DNA of 64,000 nt from Comamonadaceae bacterium OTU4NAUVB1 (GTDB lineage: Bacteria > Pseudomonadota > Gammaproteobacteria > Burkholderiales > Burkholderiaceae_C): the NCBI GenBank assembly GCA_024372625.1, contig CP099605.1, positions 1,984,001-2,048,000 on the forward strand. The letters run 5' to 3'. The notes under the pieces were generated by a model. It saw nothing but the letters and a program-made list of their open reading frames with translations, was not told the DNA's origin and searched no databases. Positions 40,399-49,959 of this stretch are shown one piece after another (position 1 is the stretch's first letter; every line of letters begins with the position of its first letter). Position numbers and translations under genes: made by a program.

Positions 40399-41463
40399 AT
40401 GACCGACCGCCCCCGCGCGACCGGCCGCTCGCCGCGCGCCCTCGCCTCCCTCACCGCCGCCGGCATCGCCCTCGCCGTGCTATCGGCCACCACGGTCGTG
40501 CAGGCGGCCGACGAACTCACGCTCTACACCACGCGCGAGCCGGGCCTGATCCAGCCGCTGCTCGCGGCGTTCACCGCGACCACGAAGGTGCAGGTGAACA
40601 CGGTGTTCGTGAAGGACGGCCTGCTCGAACGCGTGAAGGCCGAGGGCACGCGCTCGCCGGCCGACGTGCTGATGACGGTGGACGTCGGCAACCTGATCGA
40701 CCTGGTCGAAGGCGGCGTGACGCAGCCGGTGACGTCCGCCGCGCTCGAATCGGCCGTGCCCGCGCCCCTGCGCGGTGCCGACGGACAGTGGTTCGCGCTG
40801 TCGATGCGCGCCCGCGTGCTGTACGCCGACAAGTCATTGAAGCTCGGCGCCTTCCGCTACGAGGACCTCGCCGACCCGAAGTGGAAGGGCAAGGTCTGCA
40901 TCCGCGCCGGCCAGCACCCCTACAACACGGCGTTGGTCGCCGCGCTCATCGCGCACGACGGGGAGGCGAAGGCCGAGCAGTGGCTGCGCGGCGTCAAGGC
41001 GAACCTGGCGCGCAAGGCGACCGGTGGCGACCGCGACGTGGCGCGCGACATCCTCGGCGGCATCTGCGACGTCGGCCTGGCCAACTCCTACTACGTCGGC
41101 CAGATGAAGGCGTCCAAGGAAGGCACCGACGCGCGCCGCTGGGGCGACGCCATCCAGGTGGTGCGCCCGACCTTCGCCAACGGCGGCGGCACGCACGTCA
41201 ACATCAGCGGCGCGGCGGTCGCCCGGAACGCGCCGCAGCGCGCCAACGCGGTGAAGCTGCTGGAGTTCCTGGTCTCGGCGCCGGCGCAGGCGCTCTACGC
41301 CCAGGCCAACTACGAGTACCCGGTGCGCAAGGGCGTCGCGCTCGACCCGATCATCGGCCAGGCCATCGGCGAGCTGAAGGTCGATGCGCTGTCGCTCGCC
41401 GAGATCGCGAAACACCGCAAGCAGGCCAGCGTGCTGGTCGACAAGGTCGGCTTCGACCGTTGA
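40399..41463 (+). CDS. Fe(3+) ABC transporter, periplasmic binding protein
   Basis: An FbpA/FutA-type binding protein that captures ferric iron in the periplasm. The 354 aa protein has a signal peptide (cleavage expected after VVQA, residue ~37) and a mature start DELTLYTTREPGLIQPLL. The twin iron-binding tyrosines Y231 and Y232 are in LANSYYVGQMKAS. GGAGG lies 10 nt upstream of the ATG. It heads a three-gene operon with a permease and an ATPase and is preceded by a Fur box. Confidence 0.92.
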   Translation: MTDRPRATGRSPRALASLTAAGIALAVLSATTVVQAADELTLYTTREPGLIQPLLAAFTATTKVQVNTVFVKDGLLERVKAEGTRSPADVLMTVDVGNLIDLVEGGVTQPVTSAALESAVPAPLRGADGQWFALSMRARVLYADKSLKLGAFRYEDLADPKWKGKVCIRAGQHPYNTALVAALIAHDGEAKAEQWLRGVKANLARKATGGDRDVARDILGGICDVGLANSYYVGQMKASKEGTDARRWGDAIQVVRPTFANGGGTHVNISGAAVARNAPQRANAVKLLEFLVSAPAQALYAQANYEYPVRKGVALDPIIGQAIGELKVDALSLAEIAKHRKQASVLVDKVGFDR

Positions 41464-41483
41464 GCCTTCCCGCGAGTCACGGG

Positions 41484-43181
41484 ATGTCCGCGGCCGGCCG
41501 TCCATGGCGGGCGGCCACGTTGCTGATCGCGCTGGGCGTGCTCGCGCCGGTGGCGACGCTCGCCGTGCTGGCGCTGCGCGCGGACGCCTCGCACTGGTCG
41601 CACCTCCTCGCCCACGTGCTGCCCGACGCGGCGTGGAACACGGCCGTGCTGCTCGCAGGCGTGGGCGCGGTGGTGCTGGCGGTCGGCGTGGGTTGCGCCT
41701 GGCTCGTGAGCGCCTGCGACTTCCCCGGCCGGCACGTGCTGCACTGGGCGCTGCTGCTGCCGCTGGCGATGCCGACCTACATCGTCGCCTTCGCCTACCT
41801 CGATCTGCTCCATCCCATCGGCCCGGTGCAGGGCGCGTTGCGCTGGCTGCTGGGCCACGACAGTCCGCGCGACTTCCGCCTGCCCGACCTGCGCTCGATG
41901 GGCGGCGCGATCCTCGTGCTGGGCAGCGTGCTCTACCCGTATGTCTACCTGACCGCGCGCGCCATGTTCATGACGCAGCCGGCGCACCTGATGGAGGCCG
42001 CGCGCACCCTGGGCGCGAGCCGCTGGGGCGCCTTCGGGCGGGTCGCGCTGCCGCTCGCGCGCCCGGCCATCGCCGTCGGCCTGAGCCTGGCGCTGCTGGA
42101 GACGCTCAACGACATCGGCGCCTCCGAATTCCTGGGCGTCAACACCCTGACGGTGGCGGTCTACACGACCTGGATCACCCGCTCGGACCTGGCCGGCGCG
42201 GCGCAGATCGCCTGCGCGATGCTGGTCATGGTGACGGCGCTGGTGCTGCTGGAGCGCCACGGGCGGCGCCACCAGCGCTTCGGCTCGGCGCAGCGCATGC
42301 GGGCCATCCAGCCCCGGCGCCTGCGGGGCGCGGCCGGCTGGGCGGCCACGGCGGCGGCGGCGCTGCCGGTGCTCGTCGGCTTCGCCGCGCCGGCGGCCTA
42401 TCTGGTGTGGGAGACCGTGAAGCGCCTGCGCCAGGGCAGCGGCGTCTCGCCGGGACTGGTGGCCAGCCTGGGCAACACGATCGCCCTGGCGCTGGGCGTC
42501 ACGACGGTGGCGGTGGCGGCCGGGCTGGTGGTGGCGTGGACCGCGCGCCGCACCGGCTCCGCGCCCGCCCGGGCGCGCTGGCAGGCGCGCGCGGCGACGC
42601 TCGGCTATGCGCTACCGGGCACGGTGCTGGCCATCGGCCTGCTCACGCCCGCGCTCGCCTTCGATGCCGCGCTGGCCGGGTGGCTGGGCCTGCCCGGCCT
42701 GCCGCTGATGGGCGCGGGCGTGGTGCTGGTCGCGGCATGCACGATCCGCTTCCTGGCGATGCCCGTGGGCGGCATCGAATCGGGACTGGCGCGCATCCCG
42801 CCCGCGCTGGAACAGGCCGCGCGCCTGCTGGGCGAGGGCCCCGGCGGCACGCTGCGCCGCGTCCACCTGCCGCTGCTGCGGCCGGCCCTGGCGACGAGCG
42901 CGCTGCTGGTGTTCGTCGACGCCATGAAGGAGCTGCCCGCCACGCTGCTGCTGCGCCCGGCCAACTTCGACACCCTGGCCACCTGGCTCTATGCCGAGGC
43001 CGCGCGCGGCACCTACGAGGAAGGCGCCATCGCCGCGCTGGCCATCGTGGCGGCCGGGCTGGCGCCGGTGCTGCTGCTCGCGCGCGCGCAGTTCACGACG
43101 ACCGCACCGCCGGGCACGCCCATCGAAGCCGCCACGCCGGCCGACCCGTCCTCCCTGTATCCCTTGCCTCTGCATCCATGA
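41484..43181 (+). CDS. Fe(3+) ABC transporter, permease
   Basis: An FbpB-type permease made of two fused halves, 565 aa and about 12 membrane segments. Each half carries an ABC-permease EAA loop: LMEAARTLGASRWGAFGRVALPLARPA (positions ~168-195) and LEQAARLLGEGPGGTLRRVHLPLL (~445-470). MPTYIVAFAYLDLL and FVDAMKELPATLLLRP are typical of iron permeases. The ATG at 41484 is preferred; a TTG overlapping the previous stop is possible. Its stop overlaps the ATPase start (ATGA). Confidence 0.92.
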   Translation: MSAAGRPWRAATLLIALGVLAPVATLAVLALRADASHWSHLLAHVLPDAAWNTAVLLAGVGAVVLAVGVGCAWLVSACDFPGRHVLHWALLLPLAMPTYIVAFAYLDLLHPIGPVQGALRWLLGHDSPRDFRLPDLRSMGGAILVLGSVLYPYVYLTARAMFMTQPAHLMEAARTLGASRWGAFGRVALPLARPAIAVGLSLALLETLNDIGASEFLGVNTLTVAVYTTWITRSDLAGAAQIACAMLVMVTALVLLERHGRRHQRFGSAQRMRAIQPRRLRGAAGWAATAAAALPVLVGFAAPAAYLVWETVKRLRQGSGVSPGLVASLGNTIALALGVTTVAVAAGLVVAWTARRTGSAPARARWQARAATLGYALPGTVLAIGLLTPALAFDAALAGWLGLPGLPLMGAGVVLVAACTIRFLAMPVGGIESGLARIPPALEQAARLLGEGPGGTLRRVHLPLLRPALATSALLVFVDAMKELPATLLLRPANFDTLATWLYAEAARGTYEEGAIAALAIVAAGLAPVLLLARAQFTTTAPPGTPIEAATPADPSSLYPLPLHP

Positions 43182-43879
43182 CGCCGACGCCATCGGGCAC
43201 CGCCCTGCACCTGGAAGCCGTGCGCATCGCCTACGACGGCGCGCGCGGACCGCACGCCGTCGTCGACGGCTTCTCGCTCGCGCTGGATGCCGGGCGCATC
43301 GCCTGCCTGCTCGGGCCCTCGGGCTGCGGCAAGACGACCGTGCTGCGCGCCATCGCCGGCTTCGAGCCGGTGCGCGCCGGGCGCATCGCCCTGGGCGGGC
43401 AGACGCTGTCCTCGCCTTCGGTGCACCTGCCGCCGGAGCGCCGTCGCGTCGGCATGATGTTCCAGGAGTACGCCCTGTTCCCGCACCTGAGCGCGGCGCA
43501 GAACGTCGCCTTCGGGCTGCGCCGGTCGCCGCGCGCGGCGCAGGCGGCGCGCACGGCCGAACTGCTGGCGCTGGTCGGTCTGCCCGATGCGGGCGGGCGG
43601 CATCCGCACGAGCTCTCCGGCGGCCAGCAGCAGCGCATCGCGCTGGCCCGCGCGCTGGCGCCCTCGCCGGCGCTGCTGCTGCTCGACGAGCCGTTCTCCA
43701 ACCTCGATGGCGACACCCGCGAGCGCCTGACCGCCGAGGTGCGCGCCATCCTGCGCGCGGCCGGCCAGACCGCGCTGCTGGTCACCCACAACCAGACCGA
43801 GGCCCACGCGATGGCCGACCACATCGGCGTGATGCACGGCGGGCGGCTGGCGCGTTGGGACGCGGTGGCGCGCGCCTGA
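43178..43879 (+). CDS. Fe(3+) ABC transporter, ATPase (short form)
   Basis: An FbpC-type ATPase of 233 aa. Walker A GPSGCGKT is at residues 46-53, then [13 protein letters not shown] with the Q loop, the signature LSGGQQ at 146-151, and Walker [13 protein letters not shown] at 166-177. The switch histidine is in [10 protein letters not shown]. The family is usually near 350 aa; here the protein stops right after the ATPase domain ([12 protein letters not shown]) and lacks the C-terminal TOBE regulatory domain. No continuation is seen in another frame downstream. The start is coupled to the permease stop (ATGA). Confidence 0.9.
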   Translation: MTPTPSGTALHLEAVRIAYDGARGPHAVVDGFSLALDAGRIACLLGPSGCGKTTVLRAIAGFEPVRAGRIALGGQTLSSPSVHLPPERRRVGMMFQEYALFPHLSAAQNVAFGLRRSPRAAQAARTAELLALVGLPDAGGRHPHELSGGQQQRIALARALAPSPALLLLDEPFSNLDGDTRERLTAEVRAILRAAGQTALLVTHNQTEAHAMADHIGVMHGGRLARWDAVARA

Positions 43880-44000
43880 GCGAGGACCGGCCGCGGCGTG
43901 GCGTGGGGTCTCCCGCCGGGGGTGGCGCGACGTGGCGGAGGCTGCGCCGACAATGCCCGGCCCACCATTTCCACGCCCCGGTCCACGGGCTTCTGCCGTA

Positions 44001-44411
44001 ATGAGACTCCTCCACACCATGCTGCGCGTCGGCGACCTCCAGCGCTCGATCGACTTCTACACCCAGGTGCTGGGCATGAAGGTGCTGCGCACCTCCGAGA
44101 ACCCCGAATACAAGTACAGCCTCGCCTTCGTCGGCTTCGAGGGCAATCCGGCCCAGGCCGAGATCGAGCTGACCTACAACTGGGGCACCGACGCCTACGA
44201 ACTGGGCACCGCCTACGGCCACATCGCCCTGGGCATGCCCGACATCTACGCCGCCTGCGAGAAGATCCGCGCGGCCGGCGGCAACGTCTCGCGCGAGCCC
44301 GGCCCGGTCAAGGGCGGCACCACCGTCATCGCCTTCGTGACGGACCCGGACGGCTACAAGATCGAGCTGATCCAGCGCGACGAGGGCGCGGGCGGCGGCG
44401 GGTTGCGCTGA
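44001..44411 (+). CDS. gloA: Lactoylglutathione lyase (glyoxalase I)
   Basis: GloA converts the methylglyoxal-glutathione hemithioacetal to S-lactoylglutathione. The 136 aa product starts [20 protein letters not shown], containing the first metal ligand H5. [11 protein letters not shown] supplies a glutamate ligand, GYGHIALG a histidine, and YKIELIQR the last glutamate. Length and motifs match the nickel/cobalt-type bacterial enzyme. The ATG at 44001 is preferred to one 23 codons upstream, which adds residues with no family match. Confidence 0.94.
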   Translation: MRLLHTMLRVGDLQRSIDFYTQVLGMKVLRTSENPEYKYSLAFVGFEGNPAQAEIELTYNWGTDAYELGTAYGHIALGMPDIYAACEKIRAAGGNVSREPGPVKGGTTVIAFVTDPDGYKIELIQRDEGAGGGGLR

Positions 44412-44451
44412 GACCCCGCGCGAACCGGGTCCCGGCAGCGTCGACGGACGC

Positions 44452-44988
44452 CTAGAAGCTCGATCCGGGCGTTTTCAGGAACGCCAGTTCCTCGTCGCTC
44501 GAGACCCGCCCCAGGATCGCGTTGCGGTGCGGATAGCGTCCGAAGCGCTCGATGATCGCCTTGTGGCGGCGCTCGAAATCCAGGTTGTTCTGGATGCCGA
44601 GCGCGGTGAACAGGCGTTCGGCTTCCTCGTGCACGCGCCGCGATTCGCTGTGCATGAAGGGCATGTAGAGGAAGACGCGGCGCTCGGGTGGCAGCGCCAG
44701 ATCGTGGCCGGCCGCGACGGCCTCCTGCGCCAGGACCAGGGCCATCGGGTCGGCCGCGAACGCGTCCGGCGCGCCGCGATGGATGTTGCGCGAGAACTGG
44801 TCGAGCACGATCACCTCGGCCAGCCGGCCGGCCGCGTCGCCGCGCCAGCCGGAGAGTTCGCCCTGCAAGGCCGCCGCGTGCAGTGCGCCGAAGCGTTGCG
44901 CGATCGCGGCGTCGAAGGCGGGGTCGACCTTCCACCATTGGGCGGGCGTGGTCTCGTCGAACCAGAAGCGGAGAATGTCGTCGGGCAT
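44452..44988 (-). CDS. DUF924 family protein
   Basis: A 178 aa protein of the widespread, poorly understood DUF924 family. The typical blocks are all present: ILRFWFDETTPAQWWKVDPA, FDAAIAQRFG, IVLDQFSRNIHRGAPDAFA, DPMALVLAQEAVAAGHD, FLYMPFMHSES and FERRHKAIIERFGRYPHRNAILGR. The fold is predicted to be helical (TPR-like). No function is assigned. The ATG at 44988 places the first conserved residue near the start. It may be followed in the operon only by intergenic space. Confidence 0.88.
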   Translation of the reverse strand: MPDDILRFWFDETTPAQWWKVDPAFDAAIAQRFGALHAAALQGELSGWRGDAAGRLAEVIVLDQFSRNIHRGAPDAFAADPMALVLAQEAVAAGHDLALPPERRVFLYMPFMHSESRRVHEEAERLFTALGIQNNLDFERRHKAIIERFGRYPHRNAILGRVSSDEELAFLKTPGSSF

Positions 44989-45062
44989 GTCGAGGGTCCG
45001 GGGAGTCGAAAACCGACGATTGGACACCGGATCGACCACGGCGCCGCGCGGGCGCCCGCCGC

Positions 45063-45821
45063 TCAGCAGCCCAGCAGGTCCGCCAGCCCCCCGATGTCGC
45101 GGGCATGGAGGTCGTTGCCGGCCTCGGGCGAGACGTCCTTGACCTGTCGCGCGCCGAATTCCAGCGGACGCTCGATGTAGGCCGTGCGCAACCCGCAGGC
45201 ACGCGCGGCGGCCAGGTCGTCGTGGTGCGCGGCGGCCAGCATCACCCGCCCGGGCGCGACGTCGAACACCGACGCCACGCCCCGGTAGGTGCGCGCGTCG
45301 GGCTTGTAGGCCTGGAAGACCTCCGCCGACAGCACGCAGTCCCAGGGCAGCCCGGCGCGCTTGGCCATGGCCGCGAGCAGCGCGATGTTGCCGTTGGACA
45401 GCGGACAGATCGTGTAGCGCCGCTTCAGGCGCGCGAGTCCGGCGACCGCGTCCGGCCAGGCCGGCAGGCGGTGCCAGGCGCGGTTGAGGTCGCGCCGCGC
45501 GGCGTCGTCGAGTCGTCCGGCGACGCCGAAGTCGCGCAGCACGCCGTCGAGGATGCGCAGGTGCAGGTCGTCGAGCCGCACGAAGCCGCTCTCGCCCGCC
45601 TCGATGGCCGCCATGACGCCGCGCATGGCCGGCTGGTAGCCGGCACGCCAGGCCAGCGCGAAGGCGTCGCCGTCGATGCCGGGCAAGGCGCGGGACGCCT
45701 CGGCGGCGATGCCGCCGTGCCAGTCGACCACCGTGCCGAAGACGTCGAAGGCGATGACGTCGATGCCGGCCGGGTCGAAGCCGGACCGGAGAGCGGTGGT
45801 GGTCGAGGCGGCGGCGTCCAT
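45063..45821 (-). CDS. HAD-superfamily type II haloacid dehalogenase
   Basis: A 252 aa HAD-family hydrolase. The nucleophile aspartate is D26 in [11 protein letters not shown]. Motif II is in [11 protein letters not shown], the lysine motif in [11 protein letters not shown], and the acidic motif in [21 protein letters not shown]. The last stretch is typical of (S)-2-haloacid dehalogenase type II proteins, but many family members act on other phosphates or acids, so substrate is uncertain. It lies 13 nt after eda and is likely in the edd-eda transcript. Confidence 0.87.
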   Translation of the reverse strand: MDAAASTTTALRSGFDPAGIDVIAFDVFGTVVDWHGGIAAEASRALPGIDGDAFALAWRAGYQPAMRGVMAAIEAGESGFVRLDDLHLRILDGVLRDFGVAGRLDDAARRDLNRAWHRLPAWPDAVAGLARLKRRYTICPLSNGNIALLAAMAKRAGLPWDCVLSAEVFQAYKPDARTYRGVASVFDVAPGRVMLAAAHHDDLAAARACGLRTAYIERPLEFGARQVKDVSPEAGNDLHARDIGGLADLLGC

Positions 45822-45834
45822 GGCGTGCCGGCGG

Positions 45835-46470
45835 TCAGCGCGCGAGCTTCGACGCGTCGCGCGCCAGCTGCTCGATGCGGCCCCAGTCGCCGGAGCGGAT
45901 GGCGTCGGTCGGCACGATCCACGAGCCCCCCACGCACGCCACGTTCGACAGCGCCAGGAACTCCGGCGCGTTGCCCAGGTGGATGCCGCCGGTCGGACAG
46001 AACGTCACGTCCCCGAACGGCCCCTGCCACGCCTTGAGCATCGCCAGCCCGCCGGCCTGCACCGCCGGGAAGAACTTCAGCTGCTGGTGGCCGTCCTCCT
46101 GCGCCATCATGATCTCGCCTCCGGTCGCCACGCCCGGCAGCAGCGGCAGGCCCAGGTCGTGGCACGCCTTGCCCACCGAGCGGGTGTAGCCCGGGCTCAC
46201 GCCGAATCGCGCCCCGGCCAGCGCCGAGGCCTGCGCGTCGGCGGCCGTGCGGATCGTGCCCGCCCCCACCACCGCCTCGGGCACCTCCCGGGCGATCGCC
46301 TCGATGCACTGCAGCGCCTGCGCCGTGCGCAGCGTCACCTCCAGCATGCGGATGCCGCCGGCCACCAGCGCGCGCGCCAGCGGCACGGCCTGCGCCACGT
46401 CGTCGAGCACGATCACCGGGATCACCGGCGCGTCGCGCATCACCTCGAGGGCGGTCAAAGAATTCGTCAT
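45835..46470 (-). CDS. eda: KDPG/KHG aldolase (Entner-Doudoroff)
   Basis: Eda splits 2-keto-3-deoxy-6-phosphogluconate into pyruvate and glyceraldehyde 3-phosphate. The 211 aa protein carries E44 and R48 in [29 protein letters not shown] and [13 protein letters not shown]. The Schiff-base lysine K132 is in [11 protein letters not shown], and CPTGGI follows. It starts 44 nt after edd. It is a paralogue of dgoA at 34.8 kb, distinguished by VTLRT and FFPA. Confidence 0.94.
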   Translation of the reverse strand: MTNSLTALEVMRDAPVIPVIVLDDVAQAVPLARALVAGGIRMLEVTLRTAQALQCIEAIAREVPEAVVGAGTIRTAADAQASALAGARFGVSPGYTRSVGKACHDLGLPLLPGVATGGEIMMAQEDGHQQLKFFPAVQAGGLAMLKAWQGPFGDVTFCPTGGIHLGNAPEFLALSNVACVGGSWIVPTDAIRSGDWGRIEQLARDASKLAR

Positions 46471-46514
46471 GTCATGGCTCCGTCGTTGTTGGGTCGTGGG
46501 TGCGGGGGATGGGA

Positions 46515-48353
46515 CTACAGCCACGTGCAGGCGCCTTCTTCGGCGGTCAGGGCGTTGCGACGCATGCCCGCGAAAAGTTCGCGGCCCAGGCCGTGGCCGT
46601 CGGCGAAGCGCTGTTCGTCGGTCATGGTGGCGTGCTCGCGGGCGGCCCACTCGTCCTCGGGGATCAGCACGGCCAGTGTGCCCGCCACCGAATCCAGCCG
46701 GATCAGGTCGCCGTCGCGCACCTTGGCCAGCGGACCGCCGGCGGCGGCCTCGGGCGAGACGTGGATCGCCGCGGGCACCTTGCCCGAGGCGCCGCTCATG
46801 CGCCCGTCGGTCACCAGCGCCACGCGGAAGCCCTTGCCCTGGAGCACCGACAGCGGCGGCGTGAGCTTGTGCAGTTCGGGCATGCCGTTGGCGCGCGGGC
46901 CCTGCCAGCGCACCACGCAGACGACGTCGCGATCGAGTTCACCGGCCGCGAAGGCCTTCTGCAGGCCGGCCTGGGAATCGAAGACGCGCGCCGGTGCCTC
47001 CACCACGTGCCGGTCGTCGGGCACCGAGGACACCTTGATCACGCTGCGTCCCAGGTTGCCCTTGAGCAGCTTGAGCCCGCCGCTGGCGCTGAACGGCGCC
47101 GACACCGGCCGCGCCACGGTCTCGTCCTTCGACGGCGCGGCGCTGCGCCAGCTCAGCGACGGGTCGCCGCCCCCGGCGAGCACCGGCACGTTCGCGAACT
47201 CGGCGATGCCCCCGGCGCGCACGGTCAGCACGTCGGCGTGCATCAGGCCGGCGCCGACCAGTTCGCCGATGACGAAGCCCGGTCCGCCCGCCTCCTGGAA
47301 GGCGTTGACGTCGGCGCTGCCGTTGGGATAGACCCGCGTGAGCAGCGGCACCACGTCGGAGAGGTCGGAGAAGTCGTTCCAGTCGATCCGGATGCCGGCG
47401 GCGCGGGCCACGGCGACCCAGTGGATCAGGTGATTGGTCGAGCCGCCGGTGGCCAGCAGCGCGACCATGGCGTTGACGATGCAGCGCTCGTCGACCACCT
47501 CGCCGATCGGCGGGCAGCGGAAGGACGCGTCGGCACCCGATGCCCGGCCAAGCACCGTGCGCACGGCCTCGCGCGTGAGCGCCTCGCGCATCGAATCGCC
47601 GGGCTGGATGAAGGCGGTGCCGGGCACGTGCAGGCCCATGGCCTCCAGCAGCATCTGGTTGCTGTTGGCGGTGCCGTAGAAGGTGCAGGTGCCGGGCGCG
47701 TGGTAGGCGGCCATCTCGGCCTCCATCAGGCCGTCGCGGCCGACCAGGCCCTGCGCGGCCTGCTCGCGCACCTTGGCCTTGGCGCTGTTGGACAGGCCCG
47801 AGGGCATCGGCCCGGCCGGCACGAACACGGTGGGCAGGTGGCCGAAGTGCAGCGCGCCGATCAGCAGGCCCGGCACGATCTTGTCGCACACGCCCAGCAT
47901 CAGCGCGGCGTCGAACATGTCGTGGGTCAGCGCCACCGCAGTGCCCATGGCGATGGTGTCGCGGCTGAACAGGCTGAGCTCCATGCCGGGCGTGCCCTGC
48001 GTCACGCCGTCGCACATCGCCGGCACGCCGCCGGCGACCTGCGCGGTGGCGCCCAGACGGCGCGCCTCGTGCTTGAGGATGTCGGGATACCCCTGGTAGG
48101 GCGCGTGGGCCGAGAGCATGTCGTTGTAGGCCGTGACGATGCCGATGTTGGGCGCCCGTTCGGCGACGATGCGCAGCTTGTCGCTGGCCGGCACCCCGGC
48201 CACGGCGTGCGCCACGTTGGCGCAGCCCATGCGGTCGGAGCCGCGATCACGCCGGGCCATCTCGGCGATCTGGTGCAGGTAGCGCTCGCGCTCGGGACGG
48301 CTGCGCTCGCGGATGCGGTCGGTGACGCGGCTGACGATGGGATGGGTGGTCAT
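46515..48353 (-). CDS. edd: Phosphogluconate dehydratase
   Basis: Edd dehydrates 6-phosphogluconate to KDPG, the entry step of the Entner-Doudoroff pathway. The 612 aa protein shows the IlvD/Edd family blocks: [58 protein letters not shown] (iron-sulphur cysteine), [20 protein letters not shown] and [19 protein letters not shown]. The length equals E. coli Edd (603) closely. It heads edd-eda-dehalogenase. The 290 bp upstream hold no clear promoter match beyond a weak TACGAT near 48420. Confidence 0.96.
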   Translation of the reverse strand: MTTHPIVSRVTDRIRERSRPERERYLHQIAEMARRDRGSDRMGCANVAHAVAGVPASDKLRIVAERAPNIGIVTAYNDMLSAHAPYQGYPDILKHEARRLGATAQVAGGVPAMCDGVTQGTPGMELSLFSRDTIAMGTAVALTHDMFDAALMLGVCDKIVPGLLIGALHFGHLPTVFVPAGPMPSGLSNSAKAKVREQAAQGLVGRDGLMEAEMAAYHAPGTCTFYGTANSNQMLLEAMGLHVPGTAFIQPGDSMREALTREAVRTVLGRASGADASFRCPPIGEVVDERCIVNAMVALLATGGSTNHLIHWVAVARAAGIRIDWNDFSDLSDVVPLLTRVYPNGSADVNAFQEAGGPGFVIGELVGAGLMHADVLTVRAGGIAEFANVPVLAGGGDPSLSWRSAAPSKDETVARPVSAPFSASGGLKLLKGNLGRSVIKVSSVPDDRHVVEAPARVFDSQAGLQKAFAAGELDRDVVCVVRWQGPRANGMPELHKLTPPLSVLQGKGFRVALVTDGRMSGASGKVPAAIHVSPEAAAGGPLAKVRDGDLIRLDSVAGTLAVLIPEDEWAAREHATMTDEQRFADGHGLGRELFAGMRRNALTAEEGACTWL

Positions 48354-48642
48354 GGGGAGGTCTTTGTGCTCTCTGGAGGAAGAGTGCCGCCGGGCGGTCC
48401 CGGCTTCGAGGGAACACTATCGTATCAAGCACATGCCGGAAAAACCCGTCCTTTCACGCGCCCGGGCGGCGGGCCGGCGCAATCGAACGCGGCCGGCGCA
48501 ACGCGGTACGCGGGGGACGCGGCGGCGTATCGACGCGCCTGGCGCCGAGGCACCTTCCGGGCCCGGCCGGAACGGCATCCCGGCCGTGGCCCGGACGAAA
48601 AAAAGCCCGGTCGTCGCCGGGCTCGATCGGGGCGCGCGCCGG
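48354..48642. other. Intergenic region between edd and the OmpA-like gene
   Basis: Apart from the terminator at 48598-48623 no gene, repeat or RNA was recognised. The 48354-48430 part must hold the edd promoter; a TACGAT element near 48420 is the best -10 candidate but has no good -35. The middle (48440-48595) is GC-rich and without visible signals. Confidence 0.5.
48598..48623 (-). terminator. Terminator after the OmpA-like gene
   Basis: On the minus strand AGCCCGG, a six-base loop and CCGGGCT are followed by seven T. Stem arms are 48617-48623 and 48604-48610. It lies 19 nt after the stop of the OmpA-like gene. Confidence 0.87.
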
Positions 48643-49191
48643 TCAGTCGACCAGCTTGACCTCGACGCGGCGGGCCTCGGCGTTGTTGCCCGAACCGGTG
48701 CCCATGACCGGCTTCTGCAGGTCCACGCGATCGGCCGGCACGCCCAGGCCGATCAGCACGTCGCGCACGGTCTGGGCGCGCAGCTTGGCGAGTTCCTCGT
48801 TCACCGCCGCGTCGCCGGTGGCATCGTGGAAGCCCGACACCATGGCGCGGCGACCGGTGCCGATGCCCTGGATCACGGCGGCCAGCGCCTCGGCCGCGCC
48901 GGGAGCGAGGTCGGCGCTGCCGGTGGCGAAGTAGAAGTTCACGATGCCGTTGGCCACGCTGATGCTGGCGCCTTCGGGGATGACGACGGTGACCGTCTCG
49001 GTGACGACGCTGACCGTCGGCGTGCCGGGCACGATCACGACCGCCGCGGCTTCCGGTTCGGCCGGACGCGTGGCCAGGCCGTAGCGGTAGACGGCGAAAC
49101 CGACGACCGTGAAGACCACCAGCGCGATCAGTGCGAAAAGGAAGCCGAGGGCGAAACGCTGCTGACTGTCGTCGTCGTGGGGGGATGACAT
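48643..49191 (-). CDS. Membrane-anchored OmpA-family protein
   Basis: A 182 aa protein with a single hydrophobic segment at residues 15-37 after an acidic start (MSSPHDDDSQQRFA). A linker and a C-terminal OmpA-like peptidoglycan-binding domain follow (VNFYFATGSADLAPGAAEAL, ELAKLRAQTVRDVLIGLGVP, NNAEARRVEVKLVD). There is no outer-membrane barrel and no lipobox, so it is probably fixed in the inner membrane with the domain in the periplasm. GGAG lies 8 nt before the ATG at 49191. The exact role is unknown; cell-wall attachment is inferred. A terminator follows. Confidence 0.82.
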   Translation of the reverse strand: MSSPHDDDSQQRFALGFLFALIALVVFTVVGFAVYRYGLATRPAEPEAAAVVIVPGTPTVSVVTETVTVVIPEGASISVANGIVNFYFATGSADLAPGAAEALAAVIQGIGTGRRAMVSGFHDATGDAAVNEELAKLRAQTVRDVLIGLGVPADRVDLQKPVMGTGSGNNAEARRVEVKLVD

Positions 49192-49224
49192 CCGGTGATC
49201 TCCGTAGGAAAGTGAATTGGGCAC

Positions 49225-49959
49225 GTGAATAATGGGCGGGTGAGCCATGATCGCGAAATTGTAGGCGGCGCCGCGCACCGGTCCGCCGCGGCCGCCGCGC
49301 CGACGCCCCTCGACCCCCAGCCGTCGCTCGAACGCGTCATCGCCGAATGGGGCGGTCGCGACGACCTCTGGCTGTTCGGCTACGGCTCGCTCATCTGGCG
49401 CCAGGAGTTCGACGCCGCCGAGCACCGGCCGGCGCTGGTGCACGGCTGGCACCGGGCCCTCAAGCTCTGGAGCCGCGCGCATCGCGGCACGGTGCACAAC
49501 CCGGGCCTGGTCTTCGGACTGCTTTCGGGCGGAAGCTGCCGGGGCGTGGTGTTCCGCGTGCCGGCCGCCGCCGGACTAGAGGCGCTCGGACGGCTCTGGC
49601 TGCGCGAGATGGCCGACTCGATCTACGACCCGCGCTGGCTCGACTGCCGCACCGCCGGCGGCACGGTGCGCGCGCTCGCCTTCACGCTTTCGCGACGCAG
49701 CCCGCATTTCGCCGGCCAGCTCGACGACGACCACTACCGCCATGTCTTTCGCAGCGCCAGCGGGAATTTCGGCACCTCGCTCGACTACGCGCGCCTGACC
49801 CTGCAGGAACTGCAGCGCCACGCGATCCACGACCGCGCACTGGCGCGGCTGGTGCGACTGGCCGAGCGGGTGGAGCAGGAGCGTGCGCCGACGCCGGAGC
49901 CGACGCCGGACGCGGCCGAGGTCGCGCTCAGTCTTCCGCCGGTCCCGCCACGCGACTGA
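49225..49959 (+). CDS. Gamma-glutamylcyclotransferase (ChaC-like)
   Basis: A ChaC-type enzyme that in studied relatives splits glutathione to 5-oxoproline and Cys-Gly. The 244 aa protein contains the substrate loop LWLFGYGSLIWRQEF, HGWHRALKLWSRAHRG, GLVFGLLSGGSCRGVVFRV, LWLREMADSIYDPRWL, and FALTFTLSRRSPHFAG-like sequence near residue 155. The GTG at 49225 gives an Ala-rich leader of about 40 residues; a second GTG at 49240 is possible. Its 3' end overlaps the convergent nucleotidyltransferase by 32 nt. Confidence 0.87.
   Translation: MNNGRVSHDREIVGGAAHRSAAAAAPTPLDPQPSLERVIAEWGGRDDLWLFGYGSLIWRQEFDAAEHRPALVHGWHRALKLWSRAHRGTVHNPGLVFGLLSGGSCRGVVFRVPAAAGLEALGRLWLREMADSIYDPRWLDCRTAGGTVRALAFTLSRRSPHFAGQLDDDHYRHVFRSASGNFGTSLDYARLTLQELQRHAIHDRALARLVRLAERVEQERAPTPEPTPDAAEVALSLPPVPPRD

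Noticed and set aside
43880..44000. A lost TOBE domain of the iron-transport ATPase in another frame
   Set aside because: The bases after the stop give no TOBE-like sequence in any forward frame, so a simple frameshift does not explain the short protein.
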